From: Phymatolithon calcareum
Lineage: Eukaryota; Rhodophyta; Florideophyceae; Hapalidiales
Assembly: GCA_977006965.1 (NCBI GenBank)
Contig: OZ345374.1
Span: forward strand, 1,426,001-1,490,000
DNA length: 64,000 bases
Direction: 5' to 3'
Shown here: positions 30,330-40,534 of the stretch, piece by piece
Position numbering within the stretch: position 1 is the first letter of the stretch
Layout of the letters: each line of letters opens with the position of its first letter
The notes under the pieces: model-generated
Told to the model about the DNA's origin: nothing
The model's database searches: none
Seen by the model: only the letters and a program-made list of their open reading frames with translations
Position numbers and translations under genes: made by a program

Positions 30330-30905
30330 AAACCCCACTCCCGAAACGCCCCGTGGCGCGAATTTAAGAGAAAAACCGCGTCAGACTCTTCACCCCAAAC
30401 AGGCACACTCGGGATTCAAACCCAGGACATTGCTCTTGGTCGCTTATGCGCACCTCGGGAGGCAGTTTCATTCATTCATTTTGCGTATTCCCCTTGTGGG
30501 GCTGGCAACACTTTGAGGGCGTAATCTTCTTCCATTCTAATCTATTTGCTGCGAGTTTGACATCTGCTTGCACGCAGAGGTCCGGGACGTCGCCAAAGAT
30601 TGACTCTGGGGTTGGTCGGACGCAGTGAAGTAGCACTGAACGAACCAAGCGACTTTCGTCCATCCTAAGGGTGTGTCCGAGCCAACTCCATCGTATGTCT
30701 CTGGCGCACAATACCACATCGATAGTGGGGTCCCTAGAGTCGTCGGCAATTGGTCTTCACGATATTCTGGAAAACATCTTGGCGCCTGTGGATCTGAGTT
30801 TTTTGCGAACATTTTCAGTTAGCTTCCATGATTCGCAACCGTAGAGGAGAGTTGATAGGACAGAGGAGCGCAGCGTACAGTTTAACCACTATACCACAGG
30901 TGGAA
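30330..30905 (-). mobile_element. tRNA-derived SINE copy 1, split by LINE G
   Basis: On the minus strand the A-box-like TGGTATAGTGGTTAAACTG (right of LINE G, about 30883-30901) is followed, once LINE G is removed, by the B-box-like GGGTTTGAATCC near 30413-30426. Spacing and sequence fit an RNA polymerase III tRNA-type promoter. The left limit is uncertain. Confidence 0.6.
30469..30877 (-). mobile_element. LINE G copy inserted in SINE copy 1
   Basis: Minus strand: IRWSWLGHTLRMDESRLVRS, then CVRPTPESIFGDVPDLCV, then a TTCATTCATTCATT tail at the plus-strand left end. A short CAGTTT is found on each side (30463-30468, 30878-30883) and continuity of the SINE across the gap supports the junctions. 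Broken by stops. Confidence 0.7.
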
Positions 30906-31605
30906 ATGTTTGAGTGGATACCACTCGGACTCCTACTGCGCCACGTAGCGAGATTGAATGAATGCACAAACAGAAACCCCTAGAAGAGTGGAGAGTGGGC
31001 TTCGGAACATTCAATCGCACCTTCACAATCTTGCAGGTGCACCATCATGATGGACTCGTGCAAAGAAATTTGCTCACGCCAGAGATGCTCTCCTGTATAA
31101 TTCTGAAAAAGCAAGTTTTGAAACTTGTATCCGATACCAGAACACATGTTAGACATGTGCCAACTTTCCTTACGTTGCGACTCAGTGTACCAAATCAATA
31201 CAATCGACGAAACTACCATATCACCTCGACGATACGGAGATCATCATGAAGACCGCGTAAGCTGTCCGCCGTGCTAATGACTTCCCATTGAAGCCCAGAC
31301 AACTGCTAGATATTCACCAGTCCGTGTGTCAGCGGAGGACTCTCTCATATGTACAATGCCTTTATTATAGTCTGCATTGCGCGTTTTAATGGCCTAGTGT
31401 TCTGAGCTCTATCCTATCCATTGTGACAATAAAGTTTGTTTTTTTCTAATAGAATTGAGGGATCGATACAGATTGGGATTGAGGAGCTCATTCTCGGGCT
31501 CTGGAATGCTTCTTGAGTGGCGCCTTCCCTCGCAAAGATCGAGGAAATCCTGTGCCGTGGGTGGGTGCGTATAGGACTGGACAGGAAGATTTTATTCGGA
31601 ATATT
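30906..31605. other. No feature recognised
   Basis: Noncoding DNA between the SINE and the LINE E remnant. Confidence 0.5.
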
Positions 31606-31890
31606 TAATGATTTTATTTTGAGAGCTCCTAAAGTTTCACCTTGGAGTAACGGGGCAGCTCTTGCAAGATTCTCTAAGCTAAGGCCCTCTGGCTACTCAA
31701 AACGTTCATAATTCGTATTTCTCTCCCAACAAGAGCTCCTGTGAGTCTCTTTCACTCAAACTCAATTTCAGTGCTCGTCTTCGACGAGGCTAGAGTACGT
31801 TGTAAGGCGACTAGTTCGATCACCGTGGTAATCCCAAAGTTGGCCTCCAATACTGATTTTCTCCAAACGGGTTCTCGGTTAAATGAGATC
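31606..31890 (-). mobile_element. LINE E 3' end, decayed
   Basis: The reverse complement matches the LINE E copy at 47660-47990: the GGTGAGGCTTTGGGAGCTC-like 3' UTR, the LVGREI-type end of the coding region and an upstream VALQRT-like segment. Stops are present. Flanks TTTTATTCGG and TCTTATTCGT may be a decayed TSD. Confidence 0.65.
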
Positions 31891-31914
31891 TTATTCGTGA
31901 CATATACGTTTTTT

Positions 31915-31998
31915 CAATTATTATTCAAGTTTATTTAAAAGCCCCACAGATTTCCGAAGATATGGGCAAGGCTTCCTCTGATGCTACTTACCTTTGTG
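31915..31998 (-). mobile_element. LINE family M 3' end
   Basis: The minus strand reads AGGAAGCCTTGCCCATATC, then GGAAATCTGTGGGGCTTTT and AAATAAACTTG. Related ends lie at 32455-32535(+), 43757-43838(+), 52085-52185(-) and 63125-63210(+). Confidence 0.55.
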
Positions 31999-31999
31999 C

Positions 32000-33082
32000 A
32001 GCTCACGAAACGCCGACCAGAATGGCGGACGGGAAAATACGTGCGCCATACGCAAGTAAATTACGTAGGCCTAGAATGTCATTCTACATACAGAGAAATA
32101 GGCCCGACGGTCCGGAAGCTTGGCCCCCGGACCACAGTGACAGATCCTTATGACCATGCAATAGCCATGCCTACTGAATGCTTTTAGTCGTAAGGCCGTT
32201 CATAACAGAAGGTCATGAGATTTAAAAAACTTTATTCAATGTGACCATTTTCTGATGACTGGTCTTTTGCGTATGCCAGGTTCTCGATTAGATTTCCCGA
32301 TACGTTTCGTTTTTAGCTCAAAGAAATTTCAATGAAATTTTGATTGCATTGTAACCGAAGAGCACACGAGAAGCTGGGAGGGAAATTGTATGTTTTTATT
32401 TTAGAAGCCCTCAACGCGGGCACACGCCAACACCAGAGCAGCTGCTATTTTGGAAGAGCTACCCTACTGTAAGTAGCACTTGAGGGAGCCTTTCCCGTAT
32501 ATTCGTAAGACTGCGGGGCTTTTAAAAATAAACTTGTCAAAAAATGAGAAGCTGCTGAGGCGGCAGCAATAAAATGGAGAAGTAAAAACTGACTTCCAGA
32601 AATAAATGATCCATCTGACCTCGACCGCGATTTGTTCTCAAAAAGCTCCTGACACCTCAATGCACATTCAGATCCGACATTGATTTCCAGTGCACAAGTG
32701 TAGGAAGTTTTCAAAGCTTGACGAGAACGGAGAGAAAGCGAAAGCACGACCAGTTGGAGCATGGCGTCACACGAGAGCGTGTTGGAGTCTAGCAACACGT
32801 CTGGTTGTTATTCAAAAACTCAAGACTTTCCGTGGGAGTTTATGACATCTCAGGACGTATTTCGGCACCTAACCAGGCACGGCGAAGATTTTCGAAGGTT
32901 GAACCGAAGTCGTCACCGGTGTTTGCGAATGTGCAATACGGCCTGCACGGCTGTGAAGGCGTGCGCCTTTGAAGTTGGGGCACTAAAATTAGGAACTTCC
33001 TCCACAGAGCGAAACAGTGGTTTTTCAACACGTCGACATTTGCCTGGCATAGATGAGTGTTTGATACCTTATCTAAAACCAC
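32000..33082. other. Mostly unexplained, with two LINE 3' ends
   Basis: Contains a 3' end at about 32383-32440 (TGTATGTTTTTATTTTAGAA then GCCCTCAACGC; the same sequence is at 46805-46860) and a family M end at 32455-32535. A frame starting at 32761 is not recognised and runs into the duplicated gene antisense. Confidence 0.45.
32455..32535 (+). mobile_element. LINE family M 3' end
   Basis: GAGCCTTTCCCGTATATTCG, then TAAGACTGCGGGGCTTTTAA, then AAATAAACTTG. Only the 3' UTR end remains. Confidence 0.5.
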
Positions 33083-34710
33083 TCGCGATTTTTCAGTGGG
33101 CGCACCGACATGGATCCTGGAGTAATTGGCGGTTCCCAACTTTCGATCTCCATAACACGGACGATGTCTTCGACACATTGCGCCCGCGTGAGAAAATGGG
33201 CACCGCGTTTCGAAATGCCACCGTGATGACCAAGGTCGAGTATCTTTTCTTCCACCATGACATGCAATGGCGCCATTCCCGTGTATCGTGTTGCCATCAC
33301 GTTCATCAAAATGTCTTCACAATTGTTGTGTCGGTCCACTAGCGCCTTCACTTTTCCCGGCAGTAGTCGTTCGTACATGAACAGAAATGCGCGATGCACA
33401 AATACACCCTTTGTCAATGCCATATTGTAACCTTTCGAGACTTTTGCGGAATACCGGAGCTCTTCACTTCCCCATTTTCGCGGAAAGAGCCCGACCAATC
33501 GTCGCGCATTTCCGCGCCATACCCCGAAAGCGTGCTGCAGACTCTTCTCCATCACCCACATGTCATCATCACACACAAACACTGCCTCCGCCAGCCCGCT
33601 CTCCGGTATCATGAAACGATTATTGAGAGAATCCGTCCCCGGTCGTACGATGAGCACATTGCGGCCAAACTCATCCGTAGATGGCGGGTCCGCGTCAGGG
33701 TCATGCCACACAAGAACGACCTTCGAAACCCATTTCATGAATTGGTAATGCCTCACCAATGCACGCCATGTCGGTCGCCGATAAGTCGATAGGAGAACGC
33801 CAAACTTTAATGCGGTGCTCGCCCCTGTCGGCTGACCGGGCGCTCTGAGCGGCACAGATACCCTCTCGTTTGTTGGTGGTAGTTCCGAGCGACCCCATCC
33901 ACATTCATATGGTGTGCGTGCTGCCGCCTCGCACCAGTGCGCACCGGCCACAAGTGAGAACCGGTCTGCCGAGACCCACCATTTCCACGGACGCGGTGCG
34001 TGCGCGAATCGAACCACCTTTGGCGTCATTCCCGCCTGTTTGTACCACGACGCATCCAACTGCTCCGCAGGTACGCCATATGTGTCATCGAGAGGGCTCC
34101 ATACCTCAACCGGCACGGTGGCACGCAATATCTCCTCGTCATCCGCGTTCACGGTGCAGAAAGATTGTTGCACAGTCTGTGCCACAGCTTCGTCGCGGCG
34201 GATCACAAGTGTGTCTAGCGTGAAGCCATCGACATGAGTGGCTCGTACAGCAGAAAACGATGCAGCAGTGGCGAGGTCGTCCAGTGGCGAGAGCACGACG
34301 GAGTCGTGGGCGAGAAAGACGATATTGGCAGTGGAAGAGAGCTCTGGAGCTCGGAAAAGCACGAGCCGCAGGTGGTCGCACTCGCCGACATCTGTGCGTC
34401 GTACTGGACAAAACGTTCGAAGCGACGGCGCTGAAACAACAGTGACTAGCGGGATTGTGTGCAGCAGGCGCAACTCATCGGAGGCTGCACTCGCACTTGC
34501 GAAGACAGTGAGCCCTTCGCGGTGCCCCGTGCGTATCAGGCTTTCGGCGAGTACGTGCACACCGGCAACGGAGGAGGTTCCGCCACAATACGTCGTTACG
34601 AACTCGAGTGGGGCCGGTGGTGTTGCGGAGTCGGCGGCGAGCTCGCGAAATGGGAATGAAAAGAGGAAGAGGAGAGCGAGGACATCTGCCATTGCAGAGG
34701 AGGTCGGCAT
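33073..34710 (-). CDS. Two-domain glycosyltransferase, GT8-like plus GT64, copy 2
   Basis: 545 aa, the same length and start (ATG at 34708-34710) as copy 1, with about 20 substitutions, roughly 96% identity. It keeps the signal or anchor (VLALLFLFSFPF), the GT8-like LAHDSVVL segment with its degenerate DxD, and the GT64 motifs VCDDDMW and NCEDILMN. The frame is also open upstream to 35016, but that extension is not conserved in copy 1 and is rejected. The last two residues differ (WF instead of IK) because the duplication ends there. An intact long frame with mostly conservative changes suggests it is either functional or a very recent duplicate. Upstream DNA shared with copy 1 probably includes the promoter. 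Confidence 0.85.
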   Translation of the reverse strand: MPTSSAMADVLALLFLFSFPFRELAADSATPPAPLEFVTTYCGGTSSVAGVHVLAESLIRTGHREGLTVFASASAASDELRLLHTIPLVTVVSAPSLRTFCPVRRTDVGECDHLRLVLFRAPELSSTANIVFLAHDSVVLSPLDDLATAASFSAVRATHVDGFTLDTLVIRRDEAVAQTVQQSFCTVNADDEEILRATVPVEVWSPLDDTYGVPAEQLDASWYKQAGMTPKVVRFAHAPRPWKWWVSADRFSLVAGAHWCEAAARTPYECGWGRSELPPTNERVSVPLRAPGQPTGASTALKFGVLLSTYRRPTWRALVRHYQFMKWVSKVVLVWHDPDADPPSTDEFGRNVLIVRPGTDSLNNRFMIPESGLAEAVFVCDDDMWVMEKSLQHAFGVWRGNARRLVGLFPRKWGSEELRYSAKVSKGYNMALTKGVFVHRAFLFMYERLLPGKVKALVDRHNNCEDILMNVMATRYTGMAPLHVMVEEKILDLGHHGGISKRGAHFLTRAQCVEDIVRVMEIESWEPPITPGSMSVRPLKNREWF

Positions 34711-35879
34711 CCTTGGTGGCGAGGCGTTCTCCGTGATGGATGTTCGTGTGGAATATTTGCTCGTTTTCTTAGTGGCCCTTGTTTGGAGAAGGAAGAAGGT
34801 TGTGGGTTCTGATGTAGAAGTTGGGGGCAGTGCGTGCGTTGGAGAACATTTCAGGGAATCCATTGGGAACGCCTTGGATGTTCCATGGCCCGAATTTTGG
34901 GCAGTCATTTGCCTTCGCATCATCTTGTTGTGCAGCTTTACATCAGAGATACTGTAGCAAATCGAAGGTAAAGAGGGATATACATACGGCACTGTACTGG
35001 ATGGTTGTATACACACAACGGTACCAGCCCCAGGAACCCTTTGGGTCTATGGTCACCTACTTTCACAGGGTCATAGCGGAGGGGCTTACCCTTCCACGCC
35101 GACGACCCCCGGAACAGCTCCGTTGTAACACGATATCAACGAGAGTCCCAAAGACCTGAATGACCCTGATATCGCGATCAACGTCAAGGTCAACACAGAT
35201 TGGCGCAGATCGAGTGGAAGCGTGGACAAGCACAGTTCGATACTCCATGTTTATCACTGAAAAATTACCGGAACAGGAATGCTGCCTCTCTCTGGTCGCA
35301 CCAGAAAGCTTGCTGAACATGCCTTCACTTTCGATCATTGCATCCTCATTTTTCAAATGTAGTATGGCCTTTTTAAAAAAATGCTTTATAATACAGGTAG
35401 CCGTGCGTTCAGCACATTGAAGCCACAGTGATCAGAGGGCACAGGACGACCACTCATTGTCGAATCGATCTCCATCTCGACGGCGCGGTTGCATGCACTG
35501 CGCTTTTGTATTACCAGTAACCTTCTTAGAGTCCCTATGAGTACCAATTTCGGTCTCGCAACCTAGAATGTTTGACACGGGTTTGTCAGAGACGAAACTT
35601 TCAGTGGGTAGGAGATCTGCGATGGCAGGCTTTGTCGGAAGCGGAATTTGCTTCTTGGTGCTTAATAATCACCAAGAGAACACACGCTCGTCTAGCGCAG
35701 CACACTGTACGGGATTGCAATTCCAGACGGTGGATTGGTGTTCACTCCTTCGAGCTCGCCGGGGTTGCGCTTGCATTATTGTCACTATATGTCCACCTAT
35801 CTGTTTATTACTATGCAGGGGGCTTCTGTTTGGAAGAGTATATATCGCAAGTCTTTTCAATACAGTCGTTGCACATGGT
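33083..35879 (-). repeat. Segmental duplication, copy 2 (inverted partner 17494-20277)
   Basis: The reverse complement of copy 1 from the last gene codons (33083) to the end of the shared upstream DNA (35879, CATGGTT). Beyond 35879 lies a copia pol remnant; beyond 33083 lies DNA unrelated to the SppA side of copy 1. So copy 2 lacks the neighbour gene SppA. Confidence 0.9.
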
Positions 35880-37510
35880 TACTCGAATTCAATAATGTCA
35901 TCGAGTTGGATGGTATGAAGCTTTCTGACGGATACGTGCTGCACGTGCTATGCACAGGAACACTATTTCAGCAAGGGTGCTTCCTGTGAAATATGAGCGC
36001 TGCCGAGGCTTGGAAAGCACTCCGCTCTTGTTGGATAAACGTTTACGCCGGTGCTCCTGATATTCTAGTGCATGACCAAGGATCCATCTTTACAGCTACC
36101 GACTTCGGGGAAGCTGCAGATGAGCTTGGAATTGACATGAAAGGAATTCTGATGGAAGCGCACGAGCGTATCGGTTTTATTGAACGCAGGCACGCAGTCT
36201 TCCGGTCAGTGTACGAGAAGTTGAAGTCGGATCTACCGAAAATTAGATCTGCCGACAGACTCTTACTCACTTTCCGTGCCATCAATGACGTTCCTGGTTC
36301 GGACTCGGGTATATGTCCAACAACCATGGTTTTTGGAGTTTATCCAAAGCTACCCAGGAGTGTTAATCGTGGAAGCGTGGCTGAGCGAGCGAAGATAATT
36401 CAAGACTGCACTGCTCTCGCGACCAAAATGAAAGCAAGGAGAATTATTAAGGACAGTGTGCGCAAATATCACGCACCGAGCATGCGCGAAATCGAGAAAA
36501 TGCGCCGTCTTCCACTAGGATCTGACACACATGCTAGAGTCTCAGATATAATGCCAGACATAAGAGTAGAGCCGCCCTAGCGAGGGCAGCACCTGAGGAA
36601 GCCCTGCCCGTATATTCGTATGACTGCGGGGCTTTAAAAAAATTGCAATAAAAAAACTAGGATCTGACGTTCTGGTTCATCGTGAGAACCATGGATGGAA
36701 AAAGTACAGTCTGTCCTCCGTGAAGGACAATGAAGTTCAAGTCGTTCTACCAAGTGGGAAGATTAGCTCATTTGGGATACACTGTGTTCGCCAATTTTGT
36801 GACCCTGTGGAACTGAAACCAGAAGGAAACAGCGAAATATCCAATCCTCCTACCGAGTTAATCTCTCTTATGTCAATTACCGAAGACGGTGTGCAGGCAT
36901 TTGTTGGGGAAGAAAAGTCCCTCGAGGATTTCTCCGAGTCAAGGTTAGAAGCATTGCGAGGATTGGAATCCATGCGTACTTTTCAGATCGTCGCGCGCGA
37001 GGAGGCTCGAGGCCATTGCCGCTATAATTCTGTATTCGTCGGTTCAGTGAAACAAACCGGCAAGAAGAATTCTCGTTTTTGTGTGGCTACGCTCACGACT
37101 AATCGAGATCATTCGTCCCAGCTGGGCGTTGTTGTCATGCAGCGTGACAAGACCACGGATGATTGCAACGTTGTGCATTTCGTTTCGATGAAGACTAAGC
37201 GCGTCTGTAGAAGCGTTTTGTCCACTGAGTTGCTCACTTTGATAGAAGGATTCGACCTCGGCTTCACAATTCGTGACACTATGCAACGCTGTACCGGAAG
37301 ACGTCAGGTCAATTTCACCCTAGCAACTGACTCTCGCTCGTTCTTCTCTCCGTTACATTGGCTCAAACGACTGAGAAACGACTGCTAATTGACTTAAGCC
37401 TCTTTCGCGAAGCGTACGAAAAGAGGGACATCAACGACTTTGTCTGGATTTCATGGGATTGTAATTCTGCAGATGGACTTACAAAAGTCACGAATCCCAA
37501 CAACAATTAG
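35880..37510 (+). pseudogene. Ty1/copia pol remnant: integrase and RNase H, reverse transcriptase deleted
   Basis: The integrase core begins near 35890 (LDGMKLSDGYVLHVLCTGT), has a TGA near 35989, then NMSAAEAWKALRSCW, DILVHDQGSIFTATDF (catalytic Asp) and ERIGFIERRHAVFR (catalytic Glu). It is interrupted by a LINE C end at 36527-36655, after which the frame resumes (DVLVHRENHGWKKYSL). From about 37000 EEARGHCRYNSVFVGSV leads to the RT entry FCVATLTTNRD and then, at about 37112, jumps straight to RNase H (VHFVSMKTKRVCRSVLSTE, LATDSRS). A frameshift near 37345 precedes TTEKRLLIDLSLFREAYEKR and DGLTK. RT is absent. Neither LTR was identified. Confidence 0.8.
36527..36655 (+). mobile_element. LINE C 3' end (129 bp) inside copia integrase
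   Basis: TSD ACTAGGATCTGAC at 36514-36526 and 36656-36668, 13 of 13. It contains the terminal LINE C 3' UTR with the stem AAGCCCTGC / GCGGGGCTT (36599-36607, 36626-36634) and ends TTGCAATAAAAAA. Taking it out keeps the integrase frame continuous. Confidence 0.9.
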
Positions 37511-38189
37511 GCCGAAGTTATGTCAACTAACAAGTTTATCCCTAAGGCCGAGTCATGGATTGAAAGGGATGAGATCTTCAACACTGGAAAATGAGGAAAA
37601 CGAACCTTCGGCAAAATCGAAGTTCCGCCAGTGTCACAAGAATAGTAAGTTTTTTGACTTGCTTTGATGTACACGTGGGCAAAAAGGTTGTTAGCCTTGA
37701 TAGCAAAGCACCAGGCATCCGTGGGTAGAGGAGACTTAGCTTACACTTACTGCGCGGGATCATTTTATGAGGGATCATCAAGTTCAAACCATTTCCATCG
37801 TCAAGGTAAAGTCCCTTTCATTCATCCCACAATATCGGTGAAGAACCAGCGTTCGCCACAAGCGGGAGACGAGATCCCGTACCCTACGTCGCGAATAGGG
37901 GGACACACCAGCTAGCGATCCGACGATCGGTTGGCATCTCCGCGAAACGTAATAGTGCCCCGACGAGCATTGCGTTTGGATCTTGCAGGTCACCGGCCCA
38001 AGTTCTGTTCCCGTCCACGACCGGAGCGCGTTCCCGTTCCATTCCGTGTACTACAAGTGAATCGTATCGATGTACGGTTCAGTCAAGTTCATTAAACCCG
38101 CAAACGTCGTAATTAGCGGTCTGCGGCTTAACATCTTGAAGACCAGCGACAGTTGCTAGCTGGCTCTTATTCTCTGGTGCCTATGCAGA
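37511..38189. other. No feature recognised
   Basis: DNA between the copia remnant and PB3. It may hold the copia LTR or the left half of PB3, but no boundary was found. Confidence 0.45.
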
Positions 38190-38464
38190 GTGTCAGCAGC
38201 ACATGACGCAGCGAAGGTATTGTGAAGAGCCGGGCGAGCAAATCATTAATGGCATTTGATGCGCGCATTACTTGTCGACGTTCAGTCGCCCTAGAACGCA
38301 CATTTTTATTCGAGAGCAGTTCAGGAAGCCACGTTACCCCTAAGAAAAATAGAAGAATGGCGGCGGATGTCATGCTGACTACATTTGTCGTGCAAAACAA
38401 CTGCTGAGTTTGAAAATTCAAGACGTCGACCATTATGTGCTCCCCATGAAATAGGCTTGATAGT

Positions 38465-39892
38465 TTTTTTTTATTGCAATTTTTTTTAAAGCCCCGCAGT
38501 CATACGAATTTACGGGCAGGGCTTCCTCAGGTGCTGCCCTCGCTAGGGCGGCTCTACTCTTATGTCTGACATTCTATCTGGGACCCTAGCATGTGTTCGG
38601 TTGTTTTGATTGCTCTTCGTAGCAGTTTCGAGGCGTCGCTTCTTCTTTCAGTACAGGTCTTCTTCATGCTGCATACTCTCGATGATGCTTTTGCTGAAGA
38701 GCAAAAGGTCATCTAATGCCTTCTCAGTTGCCGCTCTGTCTTCTTCCTTGAGTTCATAGACTGACAGGTTGCGATCCAGGGTCTCCATGTGCTGTCTGAC
38801 TTTGTTTCCGAATCTATCTGCCAGCAGTGTGGTAGACACTTGGGGAAATCTTCCAAAGGCGTACTGAACCGCCAGTTGCCTGTGTTTCAGTTGTGGAAAT
38901 TTGAGTATTGCAGGGAGTTCTCTTGTCTTGTCGTACGGAATTTTCCTCTTTCTCTTCGATTCAAGGCTCTCTCCTTCCTTTGTCAGGAATGCTGATCGGA
39001 GTTCTTCTGCAGATTGGTTCGCTAATATGTGCTTCAACGCTTCATCAAACGGTTCTCTGGTTTCCATCGATGTGATGTCGTTACTTGTGGCTTGAACCTC
39101 TTCTGAATTTCTTCTCTCTGGTGGTTGCATCAGAAACTTTTCTTTCTTCGCCATTGTCCTTCTCAGCATCTTGAAAGCTAGTATTTCCCGTCGATGGGAA
39201 GCAGCTTGGATTCGACATATTAGGCGAAGTCTATCCGTCTTTCCTCGTGCCAGTGGCCCGAAGACTTGTCTGAAAAACGTTTGTTCAACTTCCTTGACCG
39301 CGCTCTGGACATTTTCTGTCCACGGTGTTAAGTGCATAGCGTACTCCTATCGTGGCTGGATTAATGCCTTGTATACTTGGATGCATTTATGTATGCCAAT
39401 TCCCTTCTTGAATACCCCTAGTGCACGGAGCTCGTACAGAGCGATCCTAGCCTTCTTGAGGCGTTGCAACATCAGTGTATCTGTAACCCCCTCTGGTCCT
39501 AGGGATACTCCGAGGTAGGTGACTTCCGCGACATGTGCGAGGGCCTTATTAGCCAGCTGGAATGTCACGCCCGCTGTCTCATCCGATTCAAGTATCTCGC
39601 TTTTTCCTTGTTTCGTGTTCCATGTCATCCCTCGTTCTTGGGCCCATTGAGTGGCTTTGTCTAGCAATCCCTGCAGAGCGGAAGGTGATTTCGCTAGGAG
39701 AATTACGTCGTCTGCGAAGAGGATTGAAGGAACGTCGGCCCAATCTCTGGGCACTTCTCCCATGCGTTCCGCAAACTCATCCATGAAGATGTTGTATAGA
39801 CTTGGACTGAGAGGGGACCCCTGTGGTACTCCTCTGTCCACTAGAAACCAGTTCTTATCAGTATCTCCGATGGTTGACACCCAGGACGGTGT
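38465..39892 (-). mobile_element. LINE C copy (1428 bp), 5'-truncated, with 14-bp TSD
   Basis: TSD ATAGGCTTGATAGT at 38451-38464 and 39893-39906, 14 of 14. Begins within the RT palm and ends in a 3' UTR with TCTGACATT-type sequence, the GCCCTGCCC/GGGGC stem and an A-rich TTGCAATAAAAAAAA tail. Inserted into PB3. Confidence 0.9.
38648..39892 (-). pseudogene. LINE C RT palm, thumb and C-terminal domain, one nonsense codon
   Basis: One frame from TPSWVSTIGDTDKNWF through RGVPQGSPLSPSLYNIFMDE, SILFADDVILLAK, TWNTKQGKSEIL and TYLGVSLGPEG to the C-terminus (SKRKRKIPYDKTRELPAILK, then ALDDLLLFSKSIIESMQ, ending HEEDLY). A TAG at 39347-39349 replaces Trp in ALIQPRWEYAMHLTPW, a position conserved in the other families. 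Otherwise uninterrupted, hence probably recent. Confidence 0.85.
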
Positions 39893-40001
39893 ATAGGCTT
39901 GATAGTGCCACAATATACATTTGCGACATTTCTGCAGTTAGGAACTGCTTCAATAAGCTTGTTGAAGACATCTATGAGCTTGGCGCTATTGATGTGCTTG
40001 A

Positions 40002-40163
40002 AGAAGAAGAAGAGGAAATTTTTATTATAGTGTTACCAATGCATCTGCTGACACTTGGGGCAGCACTTCTCGCGAGACAGTAGGACTCAATCGGAACCCA
40101 AAAGCTCCATTTCGCTAAAAGCGACATAGTCAGCAAAGCTCCAAAACCTACCTCTGGTCTCAC
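40002..40163 (-). mobile_element. LINE K 3' end, 5'-truncated, inside PB3
   Basis: The minus strand reads CCAGAGGTAGGTTTTGG, then CAGATGCATTGGTAACA, then a CCTCTTCTTCTTCT tail. TSD ATTGATGTGCTTGA at 39988-40001 and 40164-40177, 14 of 14. Confidence 0.85.
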
Positions 40164-40259
40164 ATTGATGTGCTTGAGAGCGAGTAGCTTTCATGTGCAA
40201 AAAATTAAATGAATTTTATTCCCTCAATTGAGGGAAATTTTCCGTCAAATAGACACTAG

Positions 40260-40534
40260 ACCATCCTATCTCCTATCACATTTTCTTTGAGAATTCCTGC
40301 TACTAGCCGCCGTGTCTTAAGGCGTATCAGCTTTACTTCTCGTGGTTTGACTTTAGTGCAAGGGAGGCGCTAATTTAATAGCCGGGAATTGCTCAGCAAT
40401 TTGCAATTAAACAATTTAATTGCTAGAGAGATGGCCGAGAAGAAGGAGTGCTTTCCTAATTACCTAGCAGAAACAGCGCCCAGCCGTAATCTAAGTAGAA
40501 GATAATTCAGCAATAATGCACTGCCTTGCGAGCC
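40260..40534. other. No feature recognised
   Basis: Short AT-rich gap between PB3 and a LINE fragment. Confidence 0.5.

Larger units (their letters stand above)
38190..40259 (+). mobile_element. piggyBac-like element PB3, 3' half, split by LINE C and LINE K
   Basis: Plus-strand traces (QHMTQRRYCEEPGEQIING, then RAKQLLSLKIQDVDHYVLP) match the PB2 C-terminal region. After LINE C the sequence continues NCFNKLVEDIYELGAIDVLE. The right terminus is GTCAAATAGACACTAG at 40244-40259, preceded by CCCTCAATTGAGGG. The left end was not found. Confidence 0.55.

Noticed and set aside
32761-33342. 193-codon frame ending in duplicated DNA
   Set aside because: Its second half is antisense to the glycosyltransferase gene and the first half has no recognisable domain.
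34711-35016. Upstream in-frame extension of glycosyltransferase copy 2 (102 extra codons)
   Set aside because: Copy 1 does not conserve this frame, and the extension would bury the signal/anchor sequence that both copies share at the chosen start.
35063-35356. 97-codon frame in the shared upstream DNA of copy 2
   Set aside because: It uses a non-ATG start and the frame is not kept in copy 1.
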